A program made the translations under genes and the position numbers. Under the pieces are notes generated by a model. It did not search any database. It was not told where the DNA came from and was given only the letters and a program-made list of their open reading frames with translations. From Pseudobdellovibrionaceae bacterium (GTDB lineage Bacteria > Bdellovibrionota > Bdellovibrionia > Bdellovibrionales > JAMPXM01), in the NCBI GenBank assembly GCA_021463345.1, contig JAJTYM010000011.1:16275-80274 (forward strand): DNA of 64,000 nt. Reading direction: 5' to 3'. Positions 8,561-16,812 of the stretch are shown one piece after another. Numbering within the stretch: position 1 is the first letter of the stretch; each line of letters begins with the position of its first letter.

Positions 8561-9061
8561 ATGCGATTGCCTGAGCCCCGCGTGGCGACGTTCGTCGCGC
8601 TTTCGTCATTTGCAGCGGCGGTCCTCGCGGCGGCGGCCATCGCGGCGACGGGCTGCGCTTCGCTTTCCGCTTTGCTCGAAGAGCCGAAGGTGGGCCTACA
8701 GGCCCTCAAGGTCCAAGACCCGACCGCCAACGGCGTGACGTTGGTTTTTTTGCTGTTGGTCGAAAACCCCAATCCCATCGCTCTCGGTGTGGATGAGCTC
8801 GCCTACGATCTCGAGGTTTCCGGCCGCGCGCTGACGTCGGGCAAACTCGCAGGGGGCGCGCGCATCCCACCCAAGGGCGAAGCGGTCGTCGAGATCCCCG
8901 TCCCGGTCAAGTACTCGGACCTTTTCACGTCGGTCCTGCAGCTCCTCAAAGACCAGGCGAGCCCCTATCGTCTCAAAGGCGCCGCGCGCGTCGGCCCGTT
9001 CGAGATCCCCTTCGATCGATCCGGCGAGTTGAAGCTCCCCAAAGGCGGGTCAGCGCCGTGA
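8561..9061 (+). CDS. LEA-type 2 / WHy domain lipoprotein
   Basis: The 166-residue product has a hydrophobic N-terminus ending at a lipobox (A-A-I-A-A-T-G-C, Cys near 32). One LEA14/WHy (water stress and hypersensitive response) domain follows: V-F-L-L-L-V-E-N-P-N-P-I-A-L near 66-79 is the family hallmark, and the rest is a beta sandwich. These proteins are linked to desiccation or envelope stress in bacteria, with no enzyme activity known. Its stop overlaps the GTG start of the following phosphatase by 4 bases, so the two are translationally coupled. Confidence 0.85.
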   Translation: MRLPEPRVATFVALSSFAAAVLAAAAIAATGCASLSALLEEPKVGLQALKVQDPTANGVTLVFLLLVENPNPIALGVDELAYDLEVSGRALTSGKLAGGARIPPKGEAVVEIPVPVKYSDLFTSVLQLLKDQASPYRLKGAARVGPFEIPFDRSGELKLPKGGSAP

Positions 9062-9666
9062 ATCGGACCAGCGTCTTCATTTTTCGCCATGGGGAAACCG
9101 ACTGGAATCGCGACCACCGGCTCCAAGGCCACTCCGACATCCCGCTCAATCCCCATGGAGCGGACCAAGCGCGCGATCTGGCTCTCCGGCTCAAAAGCGA
9201 GGGCATCGAGCTCGTCCTGTCGAGCGATTTGGCGCGCGCGCTCGAAACAGCCCGCGCGGTCGCGCGCGAATCCCACGCCCCGATCGTCGTCCTGCCAGGC
9301 TTGCGGGAGACGGCCCTCGGGATCGCGGAAGGGTTGACGCACGATGAAATCCGCTCCCGCCTCGGCGCGGACGCCTGGCGGCGATGGGCTTCGCTCCACC
9401 CGATGGATGCCGAGTTCGCGTTCGCCGGCGGGGAGTCGAAAGTCGCGCATCGCCATCGGCTCTTCGACGCGATGGAAACCGCCTTGTTGCGCTTTCCCCA
9501 CTCGCGCGTCGCGGTTTCCACGCATGGAGGCGCGTTGCGGCGGATCCTTCACCATATCGACCCGGGGCTGACCGAGCCCGCGATGATCCCCAATTGCCGC
9601 GTTTTCCGTTTCGAGTTCGACCGAACCGCGCGGCTTTGGGAGCTCTCTCGGGCAGAGGGGTCGTGA
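9058..9666 (+). CDS. Histidine phosphatase (phosphoglycerate-mutase-like)
   Basis: The 202-residue protein opens with the branch-1 motif R-H-G-E-T-D-W-N (about 10-17), whose His becomes phosphorylated. Other active-site parts are the S-S-D-L-A-R-A-L-E-T-A segment, a catalytic Glu in L-R-E-T-A-L-G, and the second His in S-T-H-G-G-A-L-R near 155. It most resembles CobC/GpmB-type phosphatases acting on small phosphoesters; the substrate is not assigned. The GTG start is inside a GTGA overlap with the LEA-like gene. Confidence 0.88.
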   Translation: MNRTSVFIFRHGETDWNRDHRLQGHSDIPLNPHGADQARDLALRLKSEGIELVLSSDLARALETARAVARESHAPIVVLPGLRETALGIAEGLTHDEIRSRLGADAWRRWASLHPMDAEFAFAGGESKVAHRHRLFDAMETALLRFPHSRVAVSTHGGALRRILHHIDPGLTEPAMIPNCRVFRFEFDRTARLWELSRAEGS

Positions 9667-9802
9667 CGCCTTTTTCGAATCGCGGCGTGCGCCTGGATCT
9701 CGCGTTCGGCTCCCGTTGATCGCTCCGTCGCCTCAATCCACCGGCGATTCGCCCGTTGCAAGGCTGGGGTGAAATCGCTAACCTCCGTTTGGAGGGTTCA
9801 TC

Positions 9803-10507
9803 ATGGCCGCATCGACTTCGCGCAACGTCGTTCTCGCTCTGGTTCTCGCCGCCGTCATCGGCGGAGCTTCTTGGCTCGTCGACAGAGGCGTCGACTTCAC
9901 GGGCAAGCAAAAGCGCGCCGGCGAACTCGCGGAAACGATCCGGAGCCGTCAGAGCGAGATGGCGGAGCTCTACGACCGCCGGTCCTCGATGATCTCGACA
10001 TGGCTCGATGAACAAGCCGCGAGGAAGCCGATCTCCGACGCCAGGTCCGAGGCGCAGGACGCCGCCGCCCAGGCCGAGGCCCATGCCGCGGGCGCGGAAC
10101 CGCCCGTTCCCGCCGCCGACCCCACCCGCATCCAAGAAGAACTCAATGCCGTGCGCGCGGCTCTCGAGGAATCGCGCGGTCTCACGCTGCGCAACCAGCA
10201 GCAATTCGACCGTTTCGACCGCCTGCAGAACCAGATCGGGAATTACGTGACTCAACAGCTGCTCGAACAACTGCGCGCGGAGGCGTCGCAGGGCAAAGGT
10301 CCCGTGACACTCGATCAGATCCGCGAGTTCGAGCAACTCGAGATGGAGATCGCCAATACCCGCCGCGACTACCACGCCGCCGCTTTCGAACGCAACCGCC
10401 TGCTCGACGACATCGGCGCGCTGCCGTTCGGCCTCTCGCGCCCGGCGCCACCGGTCCCGGTGTTCCCGGCCGAACGCCTCTTGCACGAGCAACAGGCCGG
10501 CCGTTGA
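9803..10507 (+). CDS. Membrane-anchored coiled-coil protein, LemA-reminiscent
   Basis: The 234-residue product has one N-terminal transmembrane helix (about 9-25, V-V-L-A-L-V-L-A-A-V-I-G-G-A). It continues with long charged helices and heptad-like stretches (about 35-70 and 115-215) broken by an Ala/Pro linker near 85-110. The C-terminal piece N-T-R-R-D-Y-H-A-A-A-F-E-R-N followed by F-G-L and a proline-rich end recalls the last helix of LemA proteins, but similarity is weak and I would not name it so. A GGAGGG ribosome site lies 6 bases before the ATG. Confidence 0.65.
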   Translation: MAASTSRNVVLALVLAAVIGGASWLVDRGVDFTGKQKRAGELAETIRSRQSEMAELYDRRSSMISTWLDEQAARKPISDARSEAQDAAAQAEAHAAGAEPPVPAADPTRIQEELNAVRAALEESRGLTLRNQQQFDRFDRLQNQIGNYVTQQLLEQLRAEASQGKGPVTLDQIREFEQLEMEIANTRRDYHAAAFERNRLLDDIGALPFGLSRPAPPVPVFPAERLLHEQQAGR

Positions 10508-10554
10508 CGCTCTTGCCGTCGATGCCCTTCAACCGCCCGGAAAAATGCCTTTCG

Positions 10555-10944
10555 TCACCGTTCGCCGCGCGGACCTAGCCCCTCAATGAGCAAAGCGCGC
10601 AGCTCCTTGAGGCTGAACGGCTTGTACAACATGCCGTGAACCCCGATGGCTCCAACCTGCTCGGGCGTGATGTCCGCAAATCCGGTGATGAAAACGAAGC
10701 AAGGCATCGGGTGAAACGCCGCGCGCACGTTACGCGCGAGCTCGACCCCGTCGCCGCCGGGCATGCGCACGTCGCTGACGATCGCGTCTTGCCGGTGCCG
10801 CTGGAAAAGATCGAAAGCGGAGCGACCATTGGTCGCCTGGAAGACCTCGGCGCCGAGCATTTCGAGATCCTCGGAAATGATCGATCGAAGATCCGCCTCG
10901 TCGTCGACCACCAGAATCGATTTGCCGCTGAGCTCGTTCGCCAC
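10555..10944 (-). CDS. Single-domain response regulator (receiver only)
   Basis: With the GTG at 10944 the product is about 129 residues, just one CheY-like receiver: acidic pair D14-D15, phospho-acceptor D58 in V-S-D-V-R-M-P, T86 in I-T-G-F and K107 in Y-K-P-F. There is no output domain, so it acts by protein contacts or as a phosphate relay. No histidine kinase lies nearby. A TTG at 10995 would add 17 unremarkable residues; GTG is preferred for its GGGG-type ribosome site. Confidence 0.85.
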   Translation of the reverse strand: MANELSGKSILVVDDEADLRSIISEDLEMLGAEVFQATNGRSAFDLFQRHRQDAIVSDVRMPGGDGVELARNVRAAFHPMPCFVFITGFADITPEQVGAIGVHGMLYKPFSLKELRALLIEGLGPRGER

Positions 10945-11172
10945 CCGTTCCCCGGTTCCGGGACCCGATGCCCCATCCTTCCCGAAGCGTACCAAATTCT
11001 CTAACTCGTATATATATATTTATCAACGCGGCTCGTTGCGGGCGGCATGGACCAAAATCCTGCCTCCGGCGAAACGCGAATCGGAGCGGGAGGGCGCTCC
11101 TCGCCTCGCGGCGGAGCGCGGAACGACAAGGGCGTCATGTCGGATCGAAGCTCGTCAGGCTTCTTCCCCGCT

Positions 11173-11958
11173 CTACCGGCCGCCAAAAAGCGCGCCGCAT
11201 GCGGCGCGGCCGCCGTACACCTTGACGTAGCCTCTCGACAATCCGGTCGTCGGGTCCGTCGAACTCATGCCGTTCATGAGGTTTTTGACGGGAACCCAGT
11301 AATCCGGGAACTTGTGTTTCGCGACATCGAGGATCAAGACCGACCCGGTGACGGGGTCATACCCGCCAACGACAGAGAAGTGCCCACCGGTACCGAGACC
11401 CATATCTCGGCCGTAGAAATTGACCTCGACGAGCGTGTCTTCCGTTTCGAGCGCTTGGAGGACGTCCTCCGTGAATTCGTTCGCGTCGATTCCAGCGGCG
11501 TGACGCGCATACGCGACGACGGGGAACTTTTTTGCGAGCCATTCGCTCATTTCGTCGAGAGAGACCCCCCGTTTGCTGAACAGAATCGAGCGAACCTTCT
11601 CGAGAGAGGGCGCGGTTCGCAGGAATTCAGACTCGGTCAGACCTCGGAGATCGGGATCCACCGCGCGAAGAGCCGTGCATGATGAAGCGATCGAGCAGGT
11701 GGAGAGCGTCTTCTGCGGTTGGAAATGGGCTTTGAGAAGGCTGTAGCGGTTGACTGACCGCGCGAGGCGAGCGCGGCCCTCCTCGGTATCCGCGGGAATC
11801 AGCTCGGGCGACATCTCCGCCGAAATCGGAGCGACTGACAGGCCGACAAACCCAGCCATCGCTTTGACGGCGACGCCAGAAAGCTTTTTACCACCGTCAG
11901 CCGGAGCGGCGCTCGGAACGAAAAACAAGCTAAATGCGATGAGAACTATCGTCTTCAC
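11173..11958 (-). CDS. Phytochelatin-synthase-like protein (peptidase C83)
   Basis: The 261-residue product has a signal peptide (1 to about 20) and the papain-like C83 fold of phytochelatin synthases, which remove Gly from glutathione and may transfer the gamma-Glu-Cys unit. The triad is readable: C88 in S-T-C-S-I-A-S, H193 in G-G-H-F-S-V-V-G-G-Y, D211 in I-L-D-V-A-K-H-K-F. The His-to-Asp spacing of 18 matches known members. Export to the periplasm is inferred. The GTG at 11958 is chosen because the signal peptide starts there. It lies downstream, same strand, of a glutathione peroxidase/ABC operon. Confidence 0.85.
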   Translation of the reverse strand: MKTIVLIAFSLFFVPSAAPADGGKKLSGVAVKAMAGFVGLSVAPISAEMSPELIPADTEEGRARLARSVNRYSLLKAHFQPQKTLSTCSIASSCTALRAVDPDLRGLTESEFLRTAPSLEKVRSILFSKRGVSLDEMSEWLAKKFPVVAYARHAAGIDANEFTEDVLQALETEDTLVEVNFYGRDMGLGTGGHFSVVGGYDPVTGSVLILDVAKHKFPDYWVPVKNLMNGMSSTDPTTGLSRGYVKVYGGRAACGALFGGR

Positions 11959-12205
11959 TCGAAGCGGGCCTGTCACGTGCGTTCCACCTGAAACCCTGAA
12001 CCAAAGCAAGATGCGTGCAAGCCTCTTATGACGACGGAGAGGAGTACGGCCGCCCAACGGATAGACACGTGACTCTAATGGGCCATGGCCTTGCCGGTCT
12101 CTCCGCCATTCTCTGAAGCCAGGGCCCATGCCAACGGTTTCAGGCCCATGCCGCCCGCACGCGGCGAGAACCTCTTCAGTCGGGCGGGCTATTGAAGCCG
12201 GACGC

Positions 12206-13165
12206 TCAAGGAACGCTCGGCGGCGGGGAGCGGAACAAGGACGCCGCGTCGGGTTTGCGGGCGATCACCTTCATTTCATGCAACTGCTCGACGAGCCGGC
12301 GCCAACGCTCCTCGGTCATTGCCCCGAACCCGAGAGTTTTCGTCTCTGCCGTTCCGATCAATGGCCTCTGCGCCACGGCGCTGTCCGTGAACGTCTGCGC
12401 GTCCATAGACGGGTTGAGCTCGCGCATCCGGCGATTGGCGGCATCGGGCGCGCTCAAATACTCCGCCCAACCGGCGCGAACGGCGGCCACCATCGCCTTG
12501 ACCAACGCCGGATCCTTTTTGATCGTCTCCCCGCGGGCGACCAGGACCGTCGTGTACGGGTTGTACCCTTCATCGGCGACGAGAAACACCTTCGCCGCGA
12601 CACCCGCCTTCTTCGCCGCGAGCGGCTCGGACGCGATGAAACACTGCTGCGCGAACGCTTTGTCGGCTAAGAACGCCGCGATGCCCCCCTGATAAGGGAC
12701 GATCTTGACCCGCGCCGGGCCGAGCTTATTCTCGAGGAACATCGCGTAAGGCAGCCCTCGCTGAACGGCGAGGACGCCGGCTTTGTCGGCGTAGACATCC
12801 CTCAGGCCCTTCACGGCCCGGCTCGCGTGGACCATGATGCCTTGAGGGTTCGTCTGATAGACGGCGAAGAGCGCGACGACGTCCGCTCCGCGCGACCGAG
12901 CGATCACGATTTCGTCCGCGCTGGCGATGCCGAACGGCACCCGCCCCGCCGCCACCATTTGCACCACCGGCGTGCCCGCGCCGCCCGGCAGGATCTCGAC
13001 ATCAAGTCCTTCCCGCTTGAAATGCCCACCCACCGAGGCGGCGTAGAAACCGCCGAATTGCGGTTCCGGCTTCCAGTTGAGCGCGAGTTTTGTCGTCTGA
13101 ACGGCGGCCGACGCCGGGACCGAAAACAGGCACGCGCTCAACAACGCTCCGATCGCACCTCTCAC
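12206..13165 (-). CDS. ABC transporter substrate-binding protein (NMT1/THI5-like)
   Basis: The 319-residue periplasmic binding protein has a signal peptide (1 to about 20, V-P-A-S-A-A). The family opening N-W-K-P-E-P-Q-F-G-G-F-Y-A-A (about 29-42) is typical of the SsuA/ThiY group binding sulphonates, pyrimidine precursors of thiamine and similar small molecules. The motif is closest in feel to pyrimidine-precursor (ThiY) proteins, but the substrate is not proven. Its GTG start overlaps the permease stop by 4 bases. A longer reading frame extending to 13933 overlaps the permease and is rejected. Confidence 0.88.
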   Translation of the reverse strand: MRGAIGALLSACLFSVPASAAVQTTKLALNWKPEPQFGGFYAASVGGHFKREGLDVEILPGGAGTPVVQMVAAGRVPFGIASADEIVIARSRGADVVALFAVYQTNPQGIMVHASRAVKGLRDVYADKAGVLAVQRGLPYAMFLENKLGPARVKIVPYQGGIAAFLADKAFAQQCFIASEPLAAKKAGVAAKVFLVADEGYNPYTTVLVARGETIKKDPALVKAMVAAVRAGWAEYLSAPDAANRRMRELNPSMDAQTFTDSAVAQRPLIGTAETKTLGFGAMTEERWRRLVEQLHEMKVIARKPDAASLFRSPPPSVP

Positions 13166-13929
13166 GCTCTCCCCCTCTCCGATGCGTGCCAACGCCGCAA
13201 CGACAGCCGGCTCACGCGGTTGATGATCGCCACGAGGCCCAAACCAAGGAGCGACGACGCCAGGACGGCGGCGAAAACCTTGTCGATCCTCTGCAAGGTC
13301 CGCGCGGAATCGACGACGCCGCCCAAACCGCCGCCCGCGATGAATTCGCCCACGATCGCGCCGATCACGGCGAGTCCGGACCCGATCCGCAGCCCCGAAA
13401 AGATCTGCGGCAGAGCGAACGGCAAACGCAGTCGGAACAAAACGGCGAGCGCGCCGGCTCGGTGCAACCGGAACAGGTCGAGAAGCGCTGGGTCGGTCGA
13501 CTGCAGGCCCAGGAGCGTGCTGGCGACGATCGGGAACAGCGAAACGATGAAGGCCGAAGCGACGACCGTCGGCAATCCGAAGCCGAACCAGATCACCAGG
13601 ATCGGCGCGACCGCGATGATCGGAACCGTCTGGAAAAAGACCGCGTACGGCAGGAACGCCCGACGCAGGAAATCCGAAACCGAAAGCAGGACCGCGCTCG
13701 CGGTTCCGACGAGAAAACTCGAAACCAATCCCAAAAACGCCGCCCCGCCGGTCGACGCCGCGGCGCCGGCGAACTCGGCGCGATCGTCGACGAGCGCGCC
13801 CAGCACCTCGCTCGGCGCTGGCACCAGGAACGACGGCAAAGCGCCAACGCGCACGAGGAACTCCAGCGACCCGATCGCCGCGAGAAGCGGCAGGAGCGGC
13901 GGCAAAACGCGCGCGATCCGGGATCTCAT
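13162..13929 (-). CDS. ABC transporter permease (NitT/TauT type)
   Basis: The 255-residue inner-membrane protein has about six hydrophobic helices of the BPD_transp_1 type. The cytoplasmic loop that docks to the ATPase is present (G-L-Q-S-T-D-P-A-L-L-D-L-F-R, then L-P-F-A-L-P-Q-I-F-S-G-L-R). It is the channel partner of the flanking ATPase and binding protein, with 4-bp ATGA/GTGA overlaps on both sides. A longer in-frame extension to 14151 would run into the ATPase gene and is rejected. Confidence 0.9.
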   Translation of the reverse strand: MRSRIARVLPPLLPLLAAIGSLEFLVRVGALPSFLVPAPSEVLGALVDDRAEFAGAAASTGGAAFLGLVSSFLVGTASAVLLSVSDFLRRAFLPYAVFFQTVPIIAVAPILVIWFGFGLPTVVASAFIVSLFPIVASTLLGLQSTDPALLDLFRLHRAGALAVLFRLRLPFALPQIFSGLRIGSGLAVIGAIVGEFIAGGGLGGVVDSARTLQRIDKVFAAVLASSLLGLGLVAIINRVSRLSLRRWHASERGRA

Positions 13930-14702
13930 CCACCCTCCCCGCGATCGAACGCCGCTTGGATCGCTTTCATCTCGTTCACGAACGCCAGATCGGTCCTGAG
14001 CCCCGAGGAGCGCTCCGCCGGCAGGTGGATGGCGCGATCGAGCGCGAGCCGCGACGGACGGGCGGAAAGCACCAAGGCCCGATCGGCCAGGAACACGGCT
14101 TCGGAAACCGAATGGGTCACGAACAGCACCGTCATCGGGAGCGATCGCCACAGCGCCCGCAGTTCCTCCTGCAACCGATGCCGGGTGTTCTCGTCGAGGG
14201 CCGCGAACGGCTCGTCGAGGAGCAAAAGGCGGGGTTTGGCCACCAACGCGCGGGCGACCGAGACGCGCATGCGCATACCGCCCGAAAGTTCGCCGGGAAA
14301 CTTGGCCAACGCTTCCCCCAACCCGACCCCTTCGAGGGCCTCGACGGCCCGGGCGCGGGCCACGGGTTTTTCAAGGCCCGCGAGTTCCAACGGCAACGCG
14401 ACGTTGGCGACGACGTCCCGCCACGGCAGCAGGTGTGCGTCCTGAAAGACGAAACCGCGGGCGAGAGGGCCTTCGGCTCCGGAGAGGACGACCTCGCCCC
14501 CGTCGGCGCGATCGAGTCCGGCGGCGAGCCTGAGGAACGTGGACTTGCCGCAGCCGGAAGGTCCGAGCAACGCCACGAACTCCCCTGGAGCGATCCCGGC
14601 CGAGACTCCGTCGATGACGGTCCCCGTGCCCGGAAACGAGCGCCGCAAGCCGCGAAACTCAAGACCGGCGCCACGCCCCGAAGCGGAGGCGCGCCCCATC
14701 AT
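13926..14702 (-). CDS. ABC transporter ATP-binding protein (NitT/TauT type)
   Basis: The 258-residue ATPase has Walker A G-P-S-G-C-G-K-S-T (about 45-53), a Q-loop in F-V-F-Q-D, signature L-S-G-G-M-R-M-R, Walker B L-L-L-L-D-E-P-F and an H-loop in V-T-H-S. It powers import through the permease encoded downstream. It begins inside the stop of the glutathione peroxidase gene (ATGA) and ends inside the start of the permease gene. Confidence 0.93.
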   Translation of the reverse strand: MMGRASASGRGAGLEFRGLRRSFPGTGTVIDGVSAGIAPGEFVALLGPSGCGKSTFLRLAAGLDRADGGEVVLSGAEGPLARGFVFQDAHLLPWRDVVANVALPLELAGLEKPVARARAVEALEGVGLGEALAKFPGELSGGMRMRVSVARALVAKPRLLLLDEPFAALDENTRHRLQEELRALWRSLPMTVLFVTHSVSEAVFLADRALVLSARPSRLALDRAIHLPAERSSGLRTDLAFVNEMKAIQAAFDRGEGG

Positions 14703-15343
14703 TCCGCCTTCGTTTTAGGTTGCGGCGCCGGAGCGGGCTCGCCCAGCAATTCCTCGATCTTGGCGGTGACGGCCGGGTCGTCCGGCTTCACGCTCGACGG
14801 ATAGCGAGCGACCACCTCACCCTCGCGGTTGACGAGGAACTTCTCGAAATTCCACTTCACCTCGTCCCGCTGCCCCGTCGGAGCGCGTTCGGTGAGGAAT
14901 TTGTAAACCGGCTGTTTGGCTCCCCCCTTGACGGGGTTCTTCTGGAACAGGGGGAAATCGACGTTGAAATTCACCCGGCAAAACTCCTTGATCTCTTCAT
15001 CGGTTCCCGGCTCCTGCCCGCCGAAATCGTTGGACGGGAAACCGAGGACGCTGAAACCTTTGGATTTGTACCGATCGTGGATCTTTTGCAGGCGCTCGTA
15101 TTGCGGCGTGTACCCGCAGCGCGAGGCGGTGTTGGCGACCAGCATCACCCGACCGCGGAACTCATGGAGCGGGCGCAGTTGACCGTCGTTTCCCGTCGCG
15201 ACCAGGTCGAAAAACGTCGGAGCGACTTTGGCGATGACCAGGGGTCTCGGCTCCGCGCCCTTTTTCGCGAACGACGAGTCGGAGGCCAAAGCGGCGTGGC
15301 CGGCGAACAGGAACGCGGCGACGACCGACAGAATGCGGCACAT
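14699..15343 (-). CDS. Exported glutathione peroxidase family protein
   Basis: The 214-residue protein has a signal peptide (1 to about 20). The catalytic tetrad of the GPx family is complete: C76 in S-R-C-G-Y-T (Cys codon TGC, not selenocysteine), Q110 in F-G-G-Q, and W164-N165 in K-W-N-F. Such enzymes reduce peroxides with thioredoxin or glutathione. A strong GGGAGGAG site precedes the ATG at 15343. It is the first gene of a four-gene operon with an ABC importer, an unusual partnership. The Pro-rich tail is disordered. Confidence 0.92.
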   Translation of the reverse strand: MCRILSVVAAFLFAGHAALASDSSFAKKGAEPRPLVIAKVAPTFFDLVATGNDGQLRPLHEFRGRVMLVANTASRCGYTPQYERLQKIHDRYKSKGFSVLGFPSNDFGGQEPGTDEEIKEFCRVNFNVDFPLFQKNPVKGGAKQPVYKFLTERAPTGQRDEVKWNFEKFLVNREGEVVARYPSSVKPDDPAVTAKIEELLGEPAPAPQPKTKAE

Positions 15344-15546
15344 AGCTCCTCCCTGGAACGGGTCTCCCGCGAGTATGCCGCCAGGATCAGGAGCGTTCAA
15401 GCGCGCCGATCCACGGGCGCGAGATTTTCTCCCGTCGCGCCCGGCGGGACGCGCTCATACCGGAACGCGGGAGAGCTCGGCATGGCTCCGCGCCTTTTCC
15501 CAAGGCTCGGGTTGACCGAGGACGGACGATCGAGAAGGATCCCCCC

Positions 15547-16713
15547 ATGCCGATCGTCGATTTTCCGCCTCTTCACTGCGACCTGGCCGGCTCCTGCTCC
15601 GGCTGCGCCTGGATCGGGAAGCCCTACGACCGGCAGATCGAAGACAAGCTCGCGCGCCTGGCGGCCGAGTGGGCGCGCGCGGGAGTCGCGCAAGCGATGC
15701 CCGACGTCGCCGTGCGCTCCATCTCCCCGGGCGGTTTGCGCGACCGGGCCGACCTGATGATCGACGCGCGCTCCGGCGAAAGGCGGATCGGCCTGTTCGC
15801 GACCGCCGCTCGGGACATCGTCGACATGGCCGCATGCCCGCAGTTCTCCCCTGGACTCAATGGGCTCCTGGCCGGGTTCCGCGCGGTTCGCCTGCCGATC
15901 GAACGGGGCTCCGCTCGGCTCCGGGTTTCGCCGACCGGCGAATTCGGCGTTTGGCTGGATCTCGCCAACCTCGACGTCAAAGCCCTGCTCGACGAACGCG
16001 AAAGCCTCGAACGGCTCAAGGCGCTCGCGTTCGTGGAGATCGGGCAAAAACGCAAAGCGCTCGTCGAGCGCGAGGGCGCGCTCAAGCTCGGCGACCCCGA
16101 CTTGCGGCCTTGGTTCGAAACGTACTTGAACGGGGAAACCGGCGGCGGGAGCGGCGCGCGCGCGGCCGCGATCTACACGACGGTCGGCGGTTTCACGCAG
16201 CCGGGCTTCGCCGCCAACAAAATCTTGGTCGCCGAAGCGCGCGCGGCCTGGCGGGGCGCGGAGCGAGGGCGAGCGGCGGAGTTCGGGCCCGGCAGCGGGA
16301 ACTTCACCTTGCCGCTCGCCGCCGACGGTTTCGAAGTGGACGCGTACGAAGTGGACCCGCTCGCCGGCGAAGGGCTCAAGAAGGGCGTCGCGGCGGCCGG
16401 TCTCGCCGCGAACGTCCGGGTCCGCATCGGGGATTTCCAACGCTCCCCTCGGCAGGTGGAACTCGAAGGCCTCCCGCTTCTTTTCGTGGATCCGCCGCGA
16501 TCGGGCCTGCTCTCTTTCCTGGACCCGCTCGCGCGCCTCGCGAGCGAGCGGCGGCCTCGGCGCGTGGTCTACGTTTCGTGCTTCGCCGAGAGCTTCTGCG
16601 CCGACGCCAGGCGCCTGGCCGAACTCGGCTACGCCGCGACGACGCTGACCTTGGTCGACCAATTCCCGCAAAGCCCGCACTTCGAAACGGTCGCCCGCTT
16701 CGACCTGCGGTGA
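15547..16713 (+). CDS. TrmA/RlmD-family RNA (uracil-C5) methyltransferase
   Basis: The 388-residue SAM-dependent enzyme carries four Cys (C11, C17, C20, C97) spaced x5, x2 and then far apart. That is the [4Fe-4S] pattern of RlmD-type 23S rRNA m5U methyltransferases, though the N-terminal TRAM domain of RlmD is absent. The SAM motif E-F-G-P-G-S-G-N-F is near 255, D-P-P-R-S-G near 316, the catalytic nucleophile is C345 in Y-V-S-C, and the general base is E380 in H-F-E-T-V. Which RNA position it modifies is not clear from sequence. GAGAAGGA precedes the ATG. Confidence 0.88.
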   Translation: MPIVDFPPLHCDLAGSCSGCAWIGKPYDRQIEDKLARLAAEWARAGVAQAMPDVAVRSISPGGLRDRADLMIDARSGERRIGLFATAARDIVDMAACPQFSPGLNGLLAGFRAVRLPIERGSARLRVSPTGEFGVWLDLANLDVKALLDERESLERLKALAFVEIGQKRKALVEREGALKLGDPDLRPWFETYLNGETGGGSGARAAAIYTTVGGFTQPGFAANKILVAEARAAWRGAERGRAAEFGPGSGNFTLPLAADGFEVDAYEVDPLAGEGLKKGVAAAGLAANVRVRIGDFQRSPRQVELEGLPLLFVDPPRSGLLSFLDPLARLASERRPRRVVYVSCFAESFCADARRLAELGYAATTLTLVDQFPQSPHFETVARFDLR

Positions 16714-16782
16714 CGCCGGTCGGGTTCATGGTCGGGCTCGGGCCGCATCGTTTGTTCGCCGTTCACGCTTGTTGCTATCATG

Positions 16783-16812
16783 GGCGTGAAGGTGGCGTGA
16801 AGGTGGCGTGAA
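16783..16812 (+). repeat. 11-bp tandem repeat covering a ribosome-binding site
   Basis: GGCGTGAAGGT is present twice in tandem (16783-16793, 16794-16804) with a third partial copy, GGCGTGAA (16805-16812), that runs into the ATG at 16812. The AAGGTGG in each copy is the likely Shine-Dalgarno sequence, so copy-number slippage would change translation initiation spacing. Confidence 0.75.

Noticed and set aside
11004..11022. TA-rich repeat upstream of the response regulator
   Set aside because: A short simple-sequence run typical of a promoter; no insertion-sequence ends or target duplications.
12206..13933. Single 575-codon frame joining permease region and binding protein
   Set aside because: The upstream 256 codons are another frame of the permease gene; the GTG at 13165 with signal peptide and 4-bp overlap is the true start.
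14699..15343. Selenocysteine in the glutathione peroxidase
   Set aside because: The active-site codon is TGC (Cys), not TGA.
15344..15546. TPP riboswitch ahead of the operon with the THI5-like binding protein
   Set aside because: No CTGAGA core or paired THI-box segments were found upstream of the glutathione peroxidase start.
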